In this document: positions 25,047-35,775 of the stretch, piece after piece
Layout of the letters: each line of letters starts with the position of its first letter
Numbering within the stretch: position 1 is the first letter of the stretch
Source: Pseudomonas marincola
Lineage (GTDB): Bacteria; Pseudomonadota; Gammaproteobacteria; Pseudomonadales; Pseudomonadaceae
Direction of reading: 5' to 3'
DNA: 64,000 nucleotides
Assembly: GCF_900116605.1 (NCBI RefSeq)
Contig: NZ_FPBC01000005.1
Span: forward strand, 264,450 to 328,449
The notes under the pieces: generated by a model
Seen by the model: the letters and a program-made list of their open reading frames with translations, nothing else
Databases searched by the model: none
What the model was told of the DNA's origin: nothing
Position numbers and translations under genes: made by a program

Positions 25047-25637
25047 ATGAATCAAGCATTATCCAGTGACGTTCTAGCACAACTGTTTGTTGAGGCTCGC
25101 TCACACAATGCCTGGCTGGATAAGCCGGTATCAGATGAGTTGCTGCACACGCTTTACAACACATTCAAGCAAGGGCCGACCAGCAATAATTGCAGCCCGG
25201 CACGCTTTGTATTTGTGCGCAGCGAAGCAGCTAAACAGCAGTTGTTACCGGCACTGAAAGGCCACAACGGCGAGAAGATACTGCAAGCGCCTGTGACTGC
25301 AATTGTGGCCTTCGACAGCCAGTTCTTCGAGTTCCTGCCTGAGCTGTTCCCGATCTACGACGCCGCCGCGCCATATCTTGGTAATCCTCAACTGGCGCAC
25401 ATCGCCGCGTTGCGCAACGGCAGCTTGCAAGGCGCCTACCTGATGCTCGCAGCGCGTGCGCTGGGGTTGGATTGCGGGCCGATGTCCGGCTTCGACAATG
25501 CCCTGGTTGATAACACGTTCTTCGCGGATGGCCGCTGGAAGAGCAATTTCCTGTGCAGCCTGGGCTATGGCGATTCCAGCAAGTTGCGGCCGGCTGGCCC
25601 GCGTTTGTCTTTCGAGCAGGCGTGCGTGTTGGCATGA
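25047..25637 (+). CDS. Nitroreductase-family protein (RutE/HadB-like)
   Basis: A 196-aa FMN-dependent nitroreductase-fold protein. It shows the RutE-like pattern [24 protein letters not shown] near residue 46 and the C-terminal [16 protein letters not shown]. RutE-type enzymes reduce malonic semialdehyde to 3-hydroxypropionate; others reduce nitro, quinone or enone groups. The ATG at 25047 follows AAGGTGT. The next gene (SDR) starts within its stop codon (ATGA). Reduction of a quinone or semialdehyde pathway intermediate is likely. Confidence 0.85.
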   Translation: MNQALSSDVLAQLFVEARSHNAWLDKPVSDELLHTLYNTFKQGPTSNNCSPARFVFVRSEAAKQQLLPALKGHNGEKILQAPVTAIVAFDSQFFEFLPELFPIYDAAAPYLGNPQLAHIAALRNGSLQGAYLMLAARALGLDCGPMSGFDNALVDNTFFADGRWKSNFLCSLGYGDSSKLRPAGPRLSFEQACVLA

Positions 25638-26410
25638 GCAGCCAACTTTTTTCGTTGGCTGGAAAAGTCGCGCTGATTACCGGCGCGACTCGCGGCATCG
25701 GTTTGGCCATTGCACGTGAATACGCCAGAGCTGGTGCGCGGGTGGTAATCAGCAGCGAGAACGCCGAACACTGCCAACAGGCGGTCAGCCTACTGGCAGA
25801 TGAGGGCTTTGAAGTCAGTGCTGTGGTCGCGGATCTGAGCCAGCAAGTCCAGGTTGATTCACTCGCCAGCGCCGTGCTGGAACGCTTTGGACGTGTCGAC
25901 GCCCTCGTTTGTAATGCCGGAGTAGCGCCACATATGGGCGCGTTGGCCAGTGCCAGTGCAGCAGATTGGGAGTTGACCATGACCGTCAATTTGCGCAGCG
26001 CGCTGTGGCTGACCAGCGCAATGCTGCCAAACATGGCCGCGCAGGGTGGTGGCAGTGTGGTGCTGATGGCCAGCATTGCCGGGGTTCGCGGCAACAAGGG
26101 GTTAGGTTTGTATGGCTTGTCGAAGGCGGCTCTTGCCCAGCTCGCGCGCAACCTGGCGGTGGAGTGGGGGCCGCGCAACGTGCGGGTCAATGCCATCAGT
26201 CCAGGCGTCATTGCCACCGAATTTGCCCGCCCACTCACCGATAACCCAGAGGTCATGAGCAAACGCATTGCTCTGACTCCGCTGCGACGCGTCGGTATCC
26301 CGGACGAAATTGCTGCCCTTGCCGTGTTGCTGGCTGCGCCTGGCGGGGCGTTTATCACAGGACAAAATTTGCTCGTCGATGGTGGCACCACCATCGGCGA
26401 CGGTAACTGA
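25634..26410 (+). CDS. Short-chain dehydrogenase/reductase
   Basis: A 258-aa classical SDR. The nucleotide-binding TGxxxGIG motif is [11 protein letters not shown] (about residues 15-25), NAG is in VCNAGVAP, the catalytic Ser is in MASIAGV and Tyr-x3-Lys is YGLSK. The C-terminus has the usual [15 protein letters not shown] 25634 overlaps the nitroreductase stop; the frame is open further upstream but inside that gene. It would interconvert an alcohol and a ketone among pathway intermediates. Confidence 0.9.
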   Translation: MSSQLFSLAGKVALITGATRGIGLAIAREYARAGARVVISSENAEHCQQAVSLLADEGFEVSAVVADLSQQVQVDSLASAVLERFGRVDALVCNAGVAPHMGALASASAADWELTMTVNLRSALWLTSAMLPNMAAQGGGSVVLMASIAGVRGNKGLGLYGLSKAALAQLARNLAVEWGPRNVRVNAISPGVIATEFARPLTDNPEVMSKRIALTPLRRVGIPDEIAALAVLLAAPGGAFITGQNLLVDGGTTIGDGN

Positions 26411-26424
26411 TCGAGGATAGATTG

Positions 26425-27006
26425 ATGCAGCAACTGCCTAGCTTTAAACGCGTGGTCACAGGTCACGATGCCAGCGGCCAAGCAGTGGTCGCGATAAGCG
26501 GCGAGACGCCGAACAACTTTCCCCTCAAGGCTGTTCCCGGCACGGTGTTTTATGAGGTATGGAACAGCCAGAGCAGCCCGGCAGTGCTGGATAACGGCGA
26601 TGACCCGACTGACAAACCATTGCAGTTGAGCCCCGGTTTGCTGGGCAGCGTAATCCGCGTCGTCGATATTCCACCAGACAGCGTACAGAACAACGTCAGT
26701 GATGCTGAGGCTGCTGCCACCTTCGCGGAAATTGGCCAGGCCCATGCGGGCACGGGCACCAAGGACTCGAAGCACAAACTGATGCATCGCACCGAAACTC
26801 TCGACTACGGCATCGTCACCGAAGGTGAAGTGTGGCTGGTACTCGACGGCGAAGAGGTGCACCTCAAACGCGGTGATGTGGTTGTGCAGCGCGGCACAAA
26901 TCACGCATGGAGCAACCGCACAGAAGCCATGTCGCGCATGGTTTTCATTCTTCTGGACGGCCAGTACGCGCCGGATCTGGCTGCATTACTCGGAGCACAC
27001 GCATGA
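26425..27006 (+). CDS. Cupin-domain protein
   Basis: The 193-aa protein has a single C-terminal cupin. Motif 1 spans residues about 115-140 (MHRTETLDYGIVTEGEVWLVLDGEEVHLKRGD) and motif 2 follows (QRGTNHAWSNRTEAMSRMVFILL). Residues 1-100 are specific to proteins from such clusters. The partial metal site (H, E, H) permits but does not prove an enzyme. GAGGA precedes the ATG, and its stop overlaps the start of the FAH gene (ATGA). An isomerase, decarboxylase or dioxygenase role is possible. Confidence 0.85.
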   Translation: MQQLPSFKRVVTGHDASGQAVVAISGETPNNFPLKAVPGTVFYEVWNSQSSPAVLDNGDDPTDKPLQLSPGLLGSVIRVVDIPPDSVQNNVSDAEAAATFAEIGQAHAGTGTKDSKHKLMHRTETLDYGIVTEGEVWLVLDGEEVHLKRGDVVVQRGTNHAWSNRTEAMSRMVFILLDGQYAPDLAALLGAHA

Positions 27007-27983
27007 AATTGGCAACCCTTGATAACGGTACCCGCGACGGCTGCTTGCTGGTGGTCTCACGTGACCTGAAACGTGCCCTCGATGTAAGCCATATCGCTGT
27101 AAATATGCTCGCAGCCATCGAGAACTGGCGCAGTGTCGAGCCGCAATTACAGGCGCTGTATACCCAGCTCAATGCAGGCCAGTTTGATGGCAGTTTAGCC
27201 TTCGACCCAACTGCGGTGATGGCGCCGTTGCCACGCACGTATCAATGGCTGGATGGTTCGGCGTTCCTTAATCACGGCGAATTGATGCAGAAAGCCTTCC
27301 ATCTTGACCCGATTGAGGGGGCAGATATCACGCCGCTGATGTATCAGGGCGCAGGCGACGACTTTCTCGGTTCACGTGCTGATATCCCTTTGCCCAGCGA
27401 AAGCCTTGGTATCGACTTTGAGGGCGAGTACGGGGTGATCGTCGACGCTGTGCCGATGAGCTGCAGCGCAGCTGATGCAGCGGCGCATATCAAACTGATC
27501 GTGCAAATCAATGACATGAGCCTGCGTGCGCTGGCACCTCGTGAAATGAAAACCGGCTTCGGCTTTGTCCAGGCCAAATCGTCTTCAAGTTTTGCCGCTG
27601 TGGCCATTACTCCGGATGAACTCGGTGATGCCTGGCAAGACCAGCGGGTGCATCTGCCGTTGCAGGTGAACTGGAACGGCAAATGGTTCGGGCATCCGAA
27701 TGGGCGTGAGATGAACTTCAGTTTCGCCGAACTGATCGCTCACGCCGCTTTCACCCGCAAATTATCCGCCGGCACGATCATCGGTTCGGGCACGGTCTCC
27801 AATGCCGATCGCAGCGCAGGTTCTGCGTGCATCTCGGAGCGTCGCGCGATCGAGATGATCGAACACGGCAAACCGAAAACCGGTTTCATGCAGTTTGGTG
27901 ATCGCGTGCAGATGGACGTGATTGGTGCCGATGGCCAGTCGCTGTTTGGCGGCATCGACCAACGTGTAGTCGCTGCCGACTAA
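27003..27983 (+). CDS. Fumarylacetoacetate hydrolase (FAH) family protein
   Basis: A 326-aa protein. It has the FAH N-terminal domain, then the catalytic domain with the acidic metal ligands in GIDFEGEYGVIVD and the loop GTIIGSGTVSNADRSAGSACISERRAIEMIEHGKP. FAH-family enzymes hydrolyse C-C bonds of diketones, or hydrate or decarboxylate ring-fission products. Downstream of an extradiol-type enzyme this is the expected step after ring cleavage. Start codon overlap with the cupin indicates tight coupling. Confidence 0.9.
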   Translation: MKLATLDNGTRDGCLLVVSRDLKRALDVSHIAVNMLAAIENWRSVEPQLQALYTQLNAGQFDGSLAFDPTAVMAPLPRTYQWLDGSAFLNHGELMQKAFHLDPIEGADITPLMYQGAGDDFLGSRADIPLPSESLGIDFEGEYGVIVDAVPMSCSAADAAAHIKLIVQINDMSLRALAPREMKTGFGFVQAKSSSSFAAVAITPDELGDAWQDQRVHLPLQVNWNGKWFGHPNGREMNFSFAELIAHAAFTRKLSAGTIIGSGTVSNADRSAGSACISERRAIEMIEHGKPKTGFMQFGDRVQMDVIGADGQSLFGGIDQRVVAAD

Positions 27984-27993
27984 GGAGCAGGTC

Positions 27994-29004
27994 ATGCGGG
28001 TAATGGTTACGGGCGCAAACGGTTTTGTCGGTCGTGTGCTGGTTGAGCGCCTGTTGGCGCAAGGGCAACTGCGCGGTCGTGAAATAGCGGCGTTGTTGCT
28101 GTTGGATCAGGAACTGAACGATTTCCCGGAAGACTCACGCCTGCGCCGGCACATTGGCAGCATTACCGACCCGGCCTTGTTACGCCGTGCGCTGGCCGAT
28201 GGCATCGACGTGGTGTTTCATCTGGTCAGTCTGCCAGGCGGCGCGGCCGAAGCGCAGTATTCCCTTGGCTATCAGATCAACCTCATGGCGAGCCTGGAGC
28301 TGCTCGATCAGTTACGCGAGCAGTCGGCTGTTCCGGTCATGGTTTACGCCAGCAGCGTTGCCGTTTACAGCCCGGACTTTGCCACACGTATGGATGAGTC
28401 CGCGGCCAAGCGTCCGGCATTGTCTTACGGTGCGCACAAACTGATGGTCGAAACGGCGATTAACGACCTTGCCCGGCGCGGCGATGTTGACGCCCGCGCA
28501 GTGCGCCTGCCGGGAATTGTTGCGCGGCCGCAGCAACCCAACGGCCTGCGCTCGGCATTCATGAGCGATCTGCTGAGTGCCTTCGCTGAGGGTAAACCTT
28601 ACTGCTGCCCGGTCTCGCCAGAGGCGCGTTGTTGGTGGATGTCGGCGCAGTGCTGCGTCGATAACCTGATTCACGCCGCCCAACTCGACGGCTCCGATCT
28701 GGACGGCGAGCGGGTCTGGCAGCTGCCTGTATTGCACCTGAGCATTGCCCAGATTATTGATGCGCTGGCCGCCACATACGGCGAAGAGCGCCGGCAGCTG
28801 ATCAGCTTTGCTGCCGATGCCCAACTCGAAGAATTGTTCGGCAATTACCCGCCGATGAAAACCCCGCAGGCGCGGGCCCTTGGCTTTCGCCATGACGGCT
28901 CGGCCGCTGCACTGATCCGCAATTCACTCAAACCAAAAGCCGTTGCGCGAAGCAAATCCGCAGGGGCCAGGAAGTCCGGAGTTACTGCTTATGAAAACGT
29001 CTAA
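27994..29004 (+). CDS. NAD-dependent epimerase/dehydratase family protein, DenD-like
   Basis: The 336-aa extended SDR begins MRVMVTGANGFVGRVL (NAD-binding GxxGxxG). It carries the catalytic YGAHK (Tyr-x3-Lys) near residue 148 and a Ser in YASSVAVY. The pattern FHLVSLPGGAAEAQYSLGYQINL resembles D-erythronate dehydrogenase (DenD). Here it more likely oxidises a hydroxyl group of a ring-fission product. Its 3' end overlaps the cyclase gene by 14 bp. Confidence 0.85.
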   Translation: MRVMVTGANGFVGRVLVERLLAQGQLRGREIAALLLLDQELNDFPEDSRLRRHIGSITDPALLRRALADGIDVVFHLVSLPGGAAEAQYSLGYQINLMASLELLDQLREQSAVPVMVYASSVAVYSPDFATRMDESAAKRPALSYGAHKLMVETAINDLARRGDVDARAVRLPGIVARPQQPNGLRSAFMSDLLSAFAEGKPYCCPVSPEARCWWMSAQCCVDNLIHAAQLDGSDLDGERVWQLPVLHLSIAQIIDALAATYGEERRQLISFAADAQLEELFGNYPPMKTPQARALGFRHDGSAAALIRNSLKPKAVARSKSAGARKSGVTAYENV

Positions 29005-29776
29005 CCGTCGTTTGGTTGACCTGTCGGTCACGCTTGAGAACAACCCGTACACCGATCCGCCGCCGTTGCTGCCAAAGATCGAATACACCGACCACCAGCA
29101 AGGCTGGCCAGAGATGGCGGCGATGTTTCCGGGCCTGACCAAGGATCAATTGCCGGGTGATGAGTCGTGGGCCGCCGAACGCCTGCAAATCACTACGCAC
29201 AGCGGCACCCACATGGATGCGCCGTGGCATTACGCCTCGACCACCGATGGCGGCAAACCTGCGTTCGGTATCGACGAGTTGCCGCTGGACTGGTGTTTGC
29301 AGCCAGGTGTGAAACTCGATTTCCGCGCGCTGCCGGACGGCCATGTGGTGACGGCTGCCGAAATTGAAGCTGAACTGGCGCGCATCGGTCATGAGTTGCA
29401 GCCGCTGGACATCGTTCTGATCAACACCCGAGCCGGTGAAATATTTGGCCAGCCGGGTTATCTCGATGCCGGCGTTGGTATTGGCCGTGAGGCCACTTTG
29501 TATCTGCTGGAGCGCGGTGTGCGGGTAGTCGGAACCGATGCCTGGAGCTGGGATGCGCCGTTCAAGTTCACCCGCGAGCGCTTTGCTGAAAGCGGCGACG
29601 CTTCGATCATCTGGGAAGGCCACAAGGCTGGCCGTGACATTGGTTACGGGCAGATGGAAAAGCTCGCCAACCTCGATCAGTTGCCCGCCAACGGATTTAT
29701 GGTTTCGTGCTTCCCCTATAAAATCAAACACGCTTCGGCCGGCTTCGTGCGCGCTGTCGCTATTTTCGAGGATTGA
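28991..29776 (+). CDS. Cyclase/isatin hydrolase/kynurenine formamidase-like hydrolase (PF04199 type)
   Basis: A 261-aa protein with the metal-binding signature H70-SGT-H74-M-D76-APW-H80 of the cyclase family. This family includes bacterial kynurenine formamidase and isatin hydrolase, which open amide or lactam bonds with Mn or Zn. Further conserved residues are near GREATLYLLERGVRVVGTDAWSWD. In this locus it may hydrolyse a lactone or amide intermediate. ATG 28991 lies inside the end of the epimerase gene. Confidence 0.9.
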   Translation: MKTSNRRLVDLSVTLENNPYTDPPPLLPKIEYTDHQQGWPEMAAMFPGLTKDQLPGDESWAAERLQITTHSGTHMDAPWHYASTTDGGKPAFGIDELPLDWCLQPGVKLDFRALPDGHVVTAAEIEAELARIGHELQPLDIVLINTRAGEIFGQPGYLDAGVGIGREATLYLLERGVRVVGTDAWSWDAPFKFTRERFAESGDASIIWEGHKAGRDIGYGQMEKLANLDQLPANGFMVSCFPYKIKHASAGFVRAVAIFED

Positions 29777-29826
29777 GTTGCGCCTGCGTGGCGTGCCAAT
29801 GCTTTACAAGAACAAGAGAGGTTGTA

Positions 29827-31479
29827 ATGCGTATTAACCGTCTGACCCAAGCCTTGCTGTTTGGGCTCCTGGCTGCTGGCAATGCAGCGGCCGCCACCAG
29901 CAGCCAGCCGAACATTCTGCTGATTCTCGCCGATGATCTGGGCTATTCCGATCTGGGTGCTTTTGGTGGTGAGATCAACACACCGCAACTCGATACGCTG
30001 GCCAAGGCCAACCTGCAATTGACCAGCATGTACGCCGCGCCGACCTGTTCGCCAACCCGCTCGATGCTGATGTCTGGCACCGATCACCATCTGGCCGGGC
30101 TGGGCACCATGGCTGAAGCTTTGATGCCTTTCCAAAAAGGCCATCCGGGCTATGAGGGTTATCTGAATCAACAGGTTTACTCGATGCCGCAACTGCTGCA
30201 AAACGGCGGTTACGACACCATGATGGTGGGCAAGTGGCACCTGGGCCTGACGCCTGAACAAGGGCCGGCTGCGCGTGGTTTTCAGCAGTCCTTCAGCATG
30301 CTTGAAGGCGGCGCATCGCACTTCAAACCGCGTACTGATGAGCCAAGCAAGATCGAGCAGGTGCACTACGTTGAGAACGGCAAGGCGGTCGAAGTGCCGG
30401 ATGATTTTTATTCGACGGACTTCTACACCGACAAACTCATCAGCTACATGAAGAATACCCGCAAGGACGGCAAACCGTTCTTCGCCTACGCAGCCTACAC
30501 GGCGCCACATTGGCCGTTACAAGCCCCGGAAGCTTATCTGGACAAGTACAAGGGGCGTTACGACAAAGGCTATGACAGCGTACGCACGGCACGTATTGAG
30601 CAGATGAAAAAGCTCGGCTTGCTGCCAGCTGATTTTGCTGCCGCCAGACCAATTCCGGCCAATCCGCACCTGCCCGGTTGGGAGCAGCTGACGCCTGAGC
30701 AACAACAGGCAGAGGCGCGCAAGATGGAAATCTATGCGGCGATGGTGGATAACCTCGACCATAACATCGGCCGGTTGCTGGACTACCTGCGCGAAAGTGG
30801 CCAGTACGACAACACCCTCATCGTGTTCATGTCGGATAACGGCGCCGCAGGCGAGAACCACAGCCAGTGGTATCCAAACGGCAAGCACACCGATAACAGC
30901 CTGGCGAATATCGGTCGGATTAACTCGGAAGTCGATTACGGTGTGCGCTGGGCTGAGGTTAGTGCCGCTCCATTCCACCTGTTCAAAGGCACCACAGCCG
31001 AGGGCGGAATCAGTGTTCCGGCCATCGTCAAAATGCCCAAAGCCATGGCGCGTCAGGGCCGGTTGAGCGAAGTCGCGCGGGTAGATGATCTACTGCCTAC
31101 CTTCTTGGCGGTTGCTGGTCTGCCACTGCCTGCGGCTGATGCTGACAAGCACGCCATTACCGGCAAGTCGATGCTGGCGATGCTCAGCGGTAAACAAGAG
31201 CAGCCACAGTCAGCGGTAATGGCCGGGGAGTTGTTCGGCAACGCCTACTACCGTGAAGGCAACATGAAATTGCTCGGGATGCGCCCGCAAGTAGGATTTG
31301 GTGAGGCACCGAAGCCGCCGAAATGGACGCTCTATGATCTGTCCAAGGACCGTGGCGAAACCAATGATCTTGCCGGCGCTCAGCCAGAGCAGGTCAAACG
31401 TATGCAACAGGCCTGGGGTGCTTACACCAAGCAGGTTGGCGTTGTATTCCCACCCGCTGCACAGGCCAAAGCTGACTAA
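29827..31479 (+). CDS. Arylsulfatase (type I, formylglycine-dependent), secreted
   Basis: The 550-aa protein has a signal peptide (cleavage near AAA-TSS, residue 23) and the metal-binding ADDLGYSD. The sulfatase signature C74-S-P-T-R78 follows, with C74 the residue converted to formylglycine, and then GKWHLG. A hydrophobic signal sequence places it in the periplasm. It would remove sulfate from an aryl sulfate before or during uptake, implying that the natural substrate of the locus may occur as a sulfate ester. It requires an anaerobic-type or FGE-type maturation enzyme, not seen in the window. Confidence 0.92.
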   Translation: MRINRLTQALLFGLLAAGNAAAATSSQPNILLILADDLGYSDLGAFGGEINTPQLDTLAKANLQLTSMYAAPTCSPTRSMLMSGTDHHLAGLGTMAEALMPFQKGHPGYEGYLNQQVYSMPQLLQNGGYDTMMVGKWHLGLTPEQGPAARGFQQSFSMLEGGASHFKPRTDEPSKIEQVHYVENGKAVEVPDDFYSTDFYTDKLISYMKNTRKDGKPFFAYAAYTAPHWPLQAPEAYLDKYKGRYDKGYDSVRTARIEQMKKLGLLPADFAAARPIPANPHLPGWEQLTPEQQQAEARKMEIYAAMVDNLDHNIGRLLDYLRESGQYDNTLIVFMSDNGAAGENHSQWYPNGKHTDNSLANIGRINSEVDYGVRWAEVSAAPFHLFKGTTAEGGISVPAIVKMPKAMARQGRLSEVARVDDLLPTFLAVAGLPLPAADADKHAITGKSMLAMLSGKQEQPQSAVMAGELFGNAYYREGNMKLLGMRPQVGFGEAPKPPKWTLYDLSKDRGETNDLAGAQPEQVKRMQQAWGAYTKQVGVVFPPAAQAKAD

Positions 31480-31554
31480 CGTGCTGCGGGCTTGCGCGCG
31501 CACCAGTTATGCGCGGCGACAGGACAATCTGTTGCCGCTTACAGGAGTGACATC

Positions 31555-32412
31555 ATGCACATCATTAACCGGATCAGTTGCGCTTTATTGCTGACCTTGG
31601 GCGTGTTGGGTGCCGCAGGCGCCAGCGCGCAAACCGAACAGCAGGAAACCGCTGCCAAAAGTCTGTTGAGCAATGCTGTCGAGTATTACCGGATGCAGGG
31701 CGATGCGGCGTTTGCAGCGTTTAGCCGTCAGGGTGAATTCATTGATGGTGAGCACTATGTGTTTGTCATTGATGACGACGGCACCATGCTTGCCAGTGGC
31801 GGCACCTCTGCTGTGCTGATTGGCCGCAACGTACTCAACACGCTGGAGCCTGAGTTGCGTGATGCATTATCGCAGGCACTGGCAGGTTCGAACGATGGCC
31901 AGATTCATAGCGCCGAGTACCGCTGGATGAACGCACGTGACGGGCGGGTAGAGCGCAAGAAGGTCTACTTCCAGCGTGAAGGTGATCGCGTGATTGCTGT
32001 TGGCCTGTATTTGCCGCGCGCCACACCGGAGCAGGCCGAGAAATTTCTGGACCGCGTGGCGACGGCTGTCGAGAAAGATCCAGAGGCAACGCTACGGGCG
32101 ATCAATGATCTCTCGCCGCAATTTCATGAGGATGATCTCTACGCCTTTGTCGTCGATCAAAGCAATCATCGCTATCTTGCCCATGGCTATAACAAGCGCC
32201 TGATTGGCGTTGATTTCGCAACTGTTGAGGACCCGCAAGGAAAGCCGGTTGGCGTACCCATTCTGAAGCTCATGGAAACAGCGGATCGCGGCGGCTACGA
32301 CTACAGCTGGAAGAACCCGGTGACCGGGAAAGTCGAGGACAAGCATGCCTTGATTCGCAAGGTCGGCAATTATCTGGTGGCCGTGGGTTATTACCGTAAA
32401 CCGCGTGATTAG
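31555..32412 (+). CDS. Periplasmic Cache-domain protein
   Basis: A 285-aa secreted protein (signal peptide ending near ASA-QTEQ, AGGAG before ATG). It contains two single-Cache-like repeats. The first covers about residues 30-140 (AVEYYRMQGDAAFAAFSRQGEFIDGEHYVFVIDDDGTMLASGG). The second covers about 155-285 (FHEDDLYAFVVDQSNHRYLAHGYNKRLIGVDF, ending KVGNYLVAVGYYRKP). No transmembrane or output domain follows, so it is a free ligand-binding protein. As last gene of the operon it may bind the substrate for a sensor or transporter. Confidence 0.8.
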   Translation: MHIINRISCALLLTLGVLGAAGASAQTEQQETAAKSLLSNAVEYYRMQGDAAFAAFSRQGEFIDGEHYVFVIDDDGTMLASGGTSAVLIGRNVLNTLEPELRDALSQALAGSNDGQIHSAEYRWMNARDGRVERKKVYFQREGDRVIAVGLYLPRATPEQAEKFLDRVATAVEKDPEATLRAINDLSPQFHEDDLYAFVVDQSNHRYLAHGYNKRLIGVDFATVEDPQGKPVGVPILKLMETADRGGYDYSWKNPVTGKVEDKHALIRKVGNYLVAVGYYRKPRD

Positions 32413-32464
32413 CGGTCATCTGAAGTCGGAATATTTCGGATATAAAACAAACCGTCGGAGCCTG

Positions 32465-32504
32465 CGAAAGCATCGGACAATGCAGCAATAGTCCGATGCT
32501 TTCG
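32465..32504. terminator. Perfect 14-bp hairpin between convergent genes
   Basis: CGAAAGCATCGGAC (32465-32478) and GTCCGATGCTTTCG (32491-32504) are exact inverted repeats with a 12-nt loop. The hairpin lies between the end of the 17-kb operon and the convergent DHA2 transporter gene. No long T-tract follows on either strand, so termination may be Rho-assisted or the stem may protect 3' ends. Confidence 0.55.
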
Positions 32505-32640
32505 TGGGCTTCTGCGTTTAACCATGGCCAAATTATGTGCTGATTGCGCTGGCCCCATGACGGTTAACCTGATGGGTTAAGCATCCTCCGGTTTTGCAAC
32601 ATTGTTGAATGCAACAATCGCAAACCACACTGTTTCTTGC

Positions 32641-34098
32641 TCAAGTGGCTTGGCTTTCTGCCGGTTTGCTTTGGTGCAGGCTTAATGGCCGATCTTCCAT
32701 GCGCAGGGCGATTACCAGCGGTATGAGGGCAATCGCGGCATCAATCATTAACAGATGCCGGAATGCCAGTCCAACTGTCCCGGAGTCATCTGCATTGAAG
32801 GCTGCTTGACCAAGCGCCAGGCTCGGCAGCAGATGCCAGAGCAGGCTCGACAACAGCGCCGCGCCCACCGCACCGCCAAACCCTCGAAACAGGCCGCACA
32901 CACCGGTCGCCACGCCAAGATGGCTTTTCGGTGCTGCGTTTTGCACAGCAACCAGTGAAGTTGGGAATTGCAGGCCAAGTGAAATACCGCACAGCAGCAA
33001 CACCGGCAGGCGCAGAAAAAATGAGCCTGGATCGACGAACGCGAGCAATGTCAGGGCCACTGGCACTAACAGCGCGCCGCTGATGATCGGAGGCTTGTAA
33101 CGGGCCAGGTGAGCACTTAAGCGACCGCCGATGTAGGCGCCGATTGGGGCACCAAACGCGAGTGCCATTAACTGGCTGGCGCTTTCGCCCATGCCGCCCA
33201 CGCCTTGCAGTTGCAACGGCACAACTACGGCCAGGCCGATTGCTTGAAAGTTAGCGAAAAACAGCAGTGACCAACCGCTGCGAATCGCGGCAATGCGCAG
33301 CAACAGTGGTGGAATCAATGGATCAGTTGTGCGCCGCTGATGCCAGATGAAAACACTCAGGCCAACCAGTGCTAGCAGTGCTGTAACAGCCAATGAAGGC
33401 TCTACTTGAACGGGCTGTTCCCCCAATTCGGTAATCAGCAATAGCAGGCTGCTCAAGCCGATAATCAGCAGAGCACAGCCGAAGTAGTCGATGCGCGCAC
33501 GACGACGAATCTCGACCAGGCCGGCGAGCCGGTTCCAGCACAGCCACATCGCAATAGCGCCCAGCGGCAGGTTGATCCAGAACACCCAGCGCCACGACAA
33601 CTGGCTGCTGAGAAAACCGCCCAGAGAGGGGCCAAGCAGACTGGCAAGCGCGAACATGCCGCTGAACCATGCTTGATAACGGCCACGTTCGGCCGGTGCA
33701 ATCAGATCCCCGACCAGCGCCTGAATGATCGCCATCATCCCGCCTGCGCCAATGCCTTGCAGCACGCGAGCGCCGACCAGTTGCTGCATGCTTTGTGCGA
33801 GCCCGCACAGTACAGAGGCCAACACAAAAAGCCCGATGGAAAGCATCAGCAAACGTCTGCGGCCAAACAGGTCACTGAGCTTGCCGAGGATGGGTGTGGT
33901 CACCGTCAACGCAAGCATATAGCCCGACATGATCCATGCAAGCAGGCCACTGCCTGGCAATTGCTGGGAGATGGTGGGCAGGGCGACAGCAACGACCGTT
34001 TGATCGAGCGCTGCGAGAAAGACGCCGAGCATCAGGCCCATCAGAATATGGCGTAATTGAGCAGGGGATAGCGGCGCGGCAGTGGCTAGGTCATTCAT
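32641..34098 (-). CDS. DHA2-family MFS transporter (14 TMS)
   Basis: From ATG 34098 the product has 485 aa and about 14 hydrophobic helices. The DHA2 signature in helix 1 reads LGVFLAALDQTVVAVALPTI, motif A is GKLSDLFGRRRLL, and motif C-like glycines are in FALASLLGPSLGGFLSSQ. These proteins usually export drugs or aromatic compounds with protons. The frame is open to 34401 without a sensible start. It lies 352 bp downstream of pobA on the same strand and may belong to the 4-hydroxybenzoate response. Confidence 0.88.
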   Translation of the reverse strand: MNDLATAAPLSPAQLRHILMGLMLGVFLAALDQTVVAVALPTISQQLPGSGLLAWIMSGYMLALTVTTPILGKLSDLFGRRRLLMLSIGLFVLASVLCGLAQSMQQLVGARVLQGIGAGGMMAIIQALVGDLIAPAERGRYQAWFSGMFALASLLGPSLGGFLSSQLSWRWVFWINLPLGAIAMWLCWNRLAGLVEIRRRARIDYFGCALLIIGLSSLLLLITELGEQPVQVEPSLAVTALLALVGLSVFIWHQRRTTDPLIPPLLLRIAAIRSGWSLLFFANFQAIGLAVVVPLQLQGVGGMGESASQLMALAFGAPIGAYIGGRLSAHLARYKPPIISGALLVPVALTLLAFVDPGSFFLRLPVLLLCGISLGLQFPTSLVAVQNAAPKSHLGVATGVCGLFRGFGGAVGAALLSSLLWHLLPSLALGQAAFNADDSGTVGLAFRHLLMIDAAIALIPLVIALRMEDRPLSLHQSKPAESQAT

Positions 34099-34450
34099 GC
34101 ATGGGTTTCTTTTATGAAGATGGGCGCAGTCTTCACGGGCGCAGAGCCCGCTGCTACAACTGACCGTAAGTAACGTCGAAGGTTTGCTGCTAAGCGCGGT
34201 GCCGACCCTGGAATTGCCCAGGGTCGGGGTCATCAACAACGAGGCGGATAGCCCCGTGCGTTTGATGGGCGCAACTTGATAAAGGCAGCAACCCGCTTGT
34301 GGCGGATTGCTGACAGCCTGAATTCCACCGCGTGGAATCCTGAAGCATGCCTGCCGTTGTGGCAATTGCGCAGGCCGATCAGGTGCGATCAGCGCCCACA
34401 ATTGGCAGCAGGCACGCGACTGTTTGAGTGTGCAGAGTCAGCTGCACGGC
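34099..34450. other. Non-coding gap between pobA and the DHA2 gene with two inverted repeats
   Basis: No gene was found here. It holds a short stem TTCCAC/GTGGAA near 34322-34338. A longer imperfect stem pairs CTGCCGTTGTGG (34351-34362) with CCACAATTGGCAG (34396-34408) just after the pobA stop; neither has a T-tract. They may mark the 3' end of the pobA transcript. Confidence 0.35.
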
Positions 34451-35740
<1,290 letters not shown>

Positions 35741-35775
35741 TTAATTTTCTGGACTTTTCGCAGGTTGCCGCGCAA

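Noticed and set aside
25231..26904. A 557-codon open frame antisense to the nitroreductase, SDR and cupin genes
   Set aside because: Low-complexity composition rich in Ala, Ser, Arg and Thr, no motif, and three well-supported coupled genes on the other strand.
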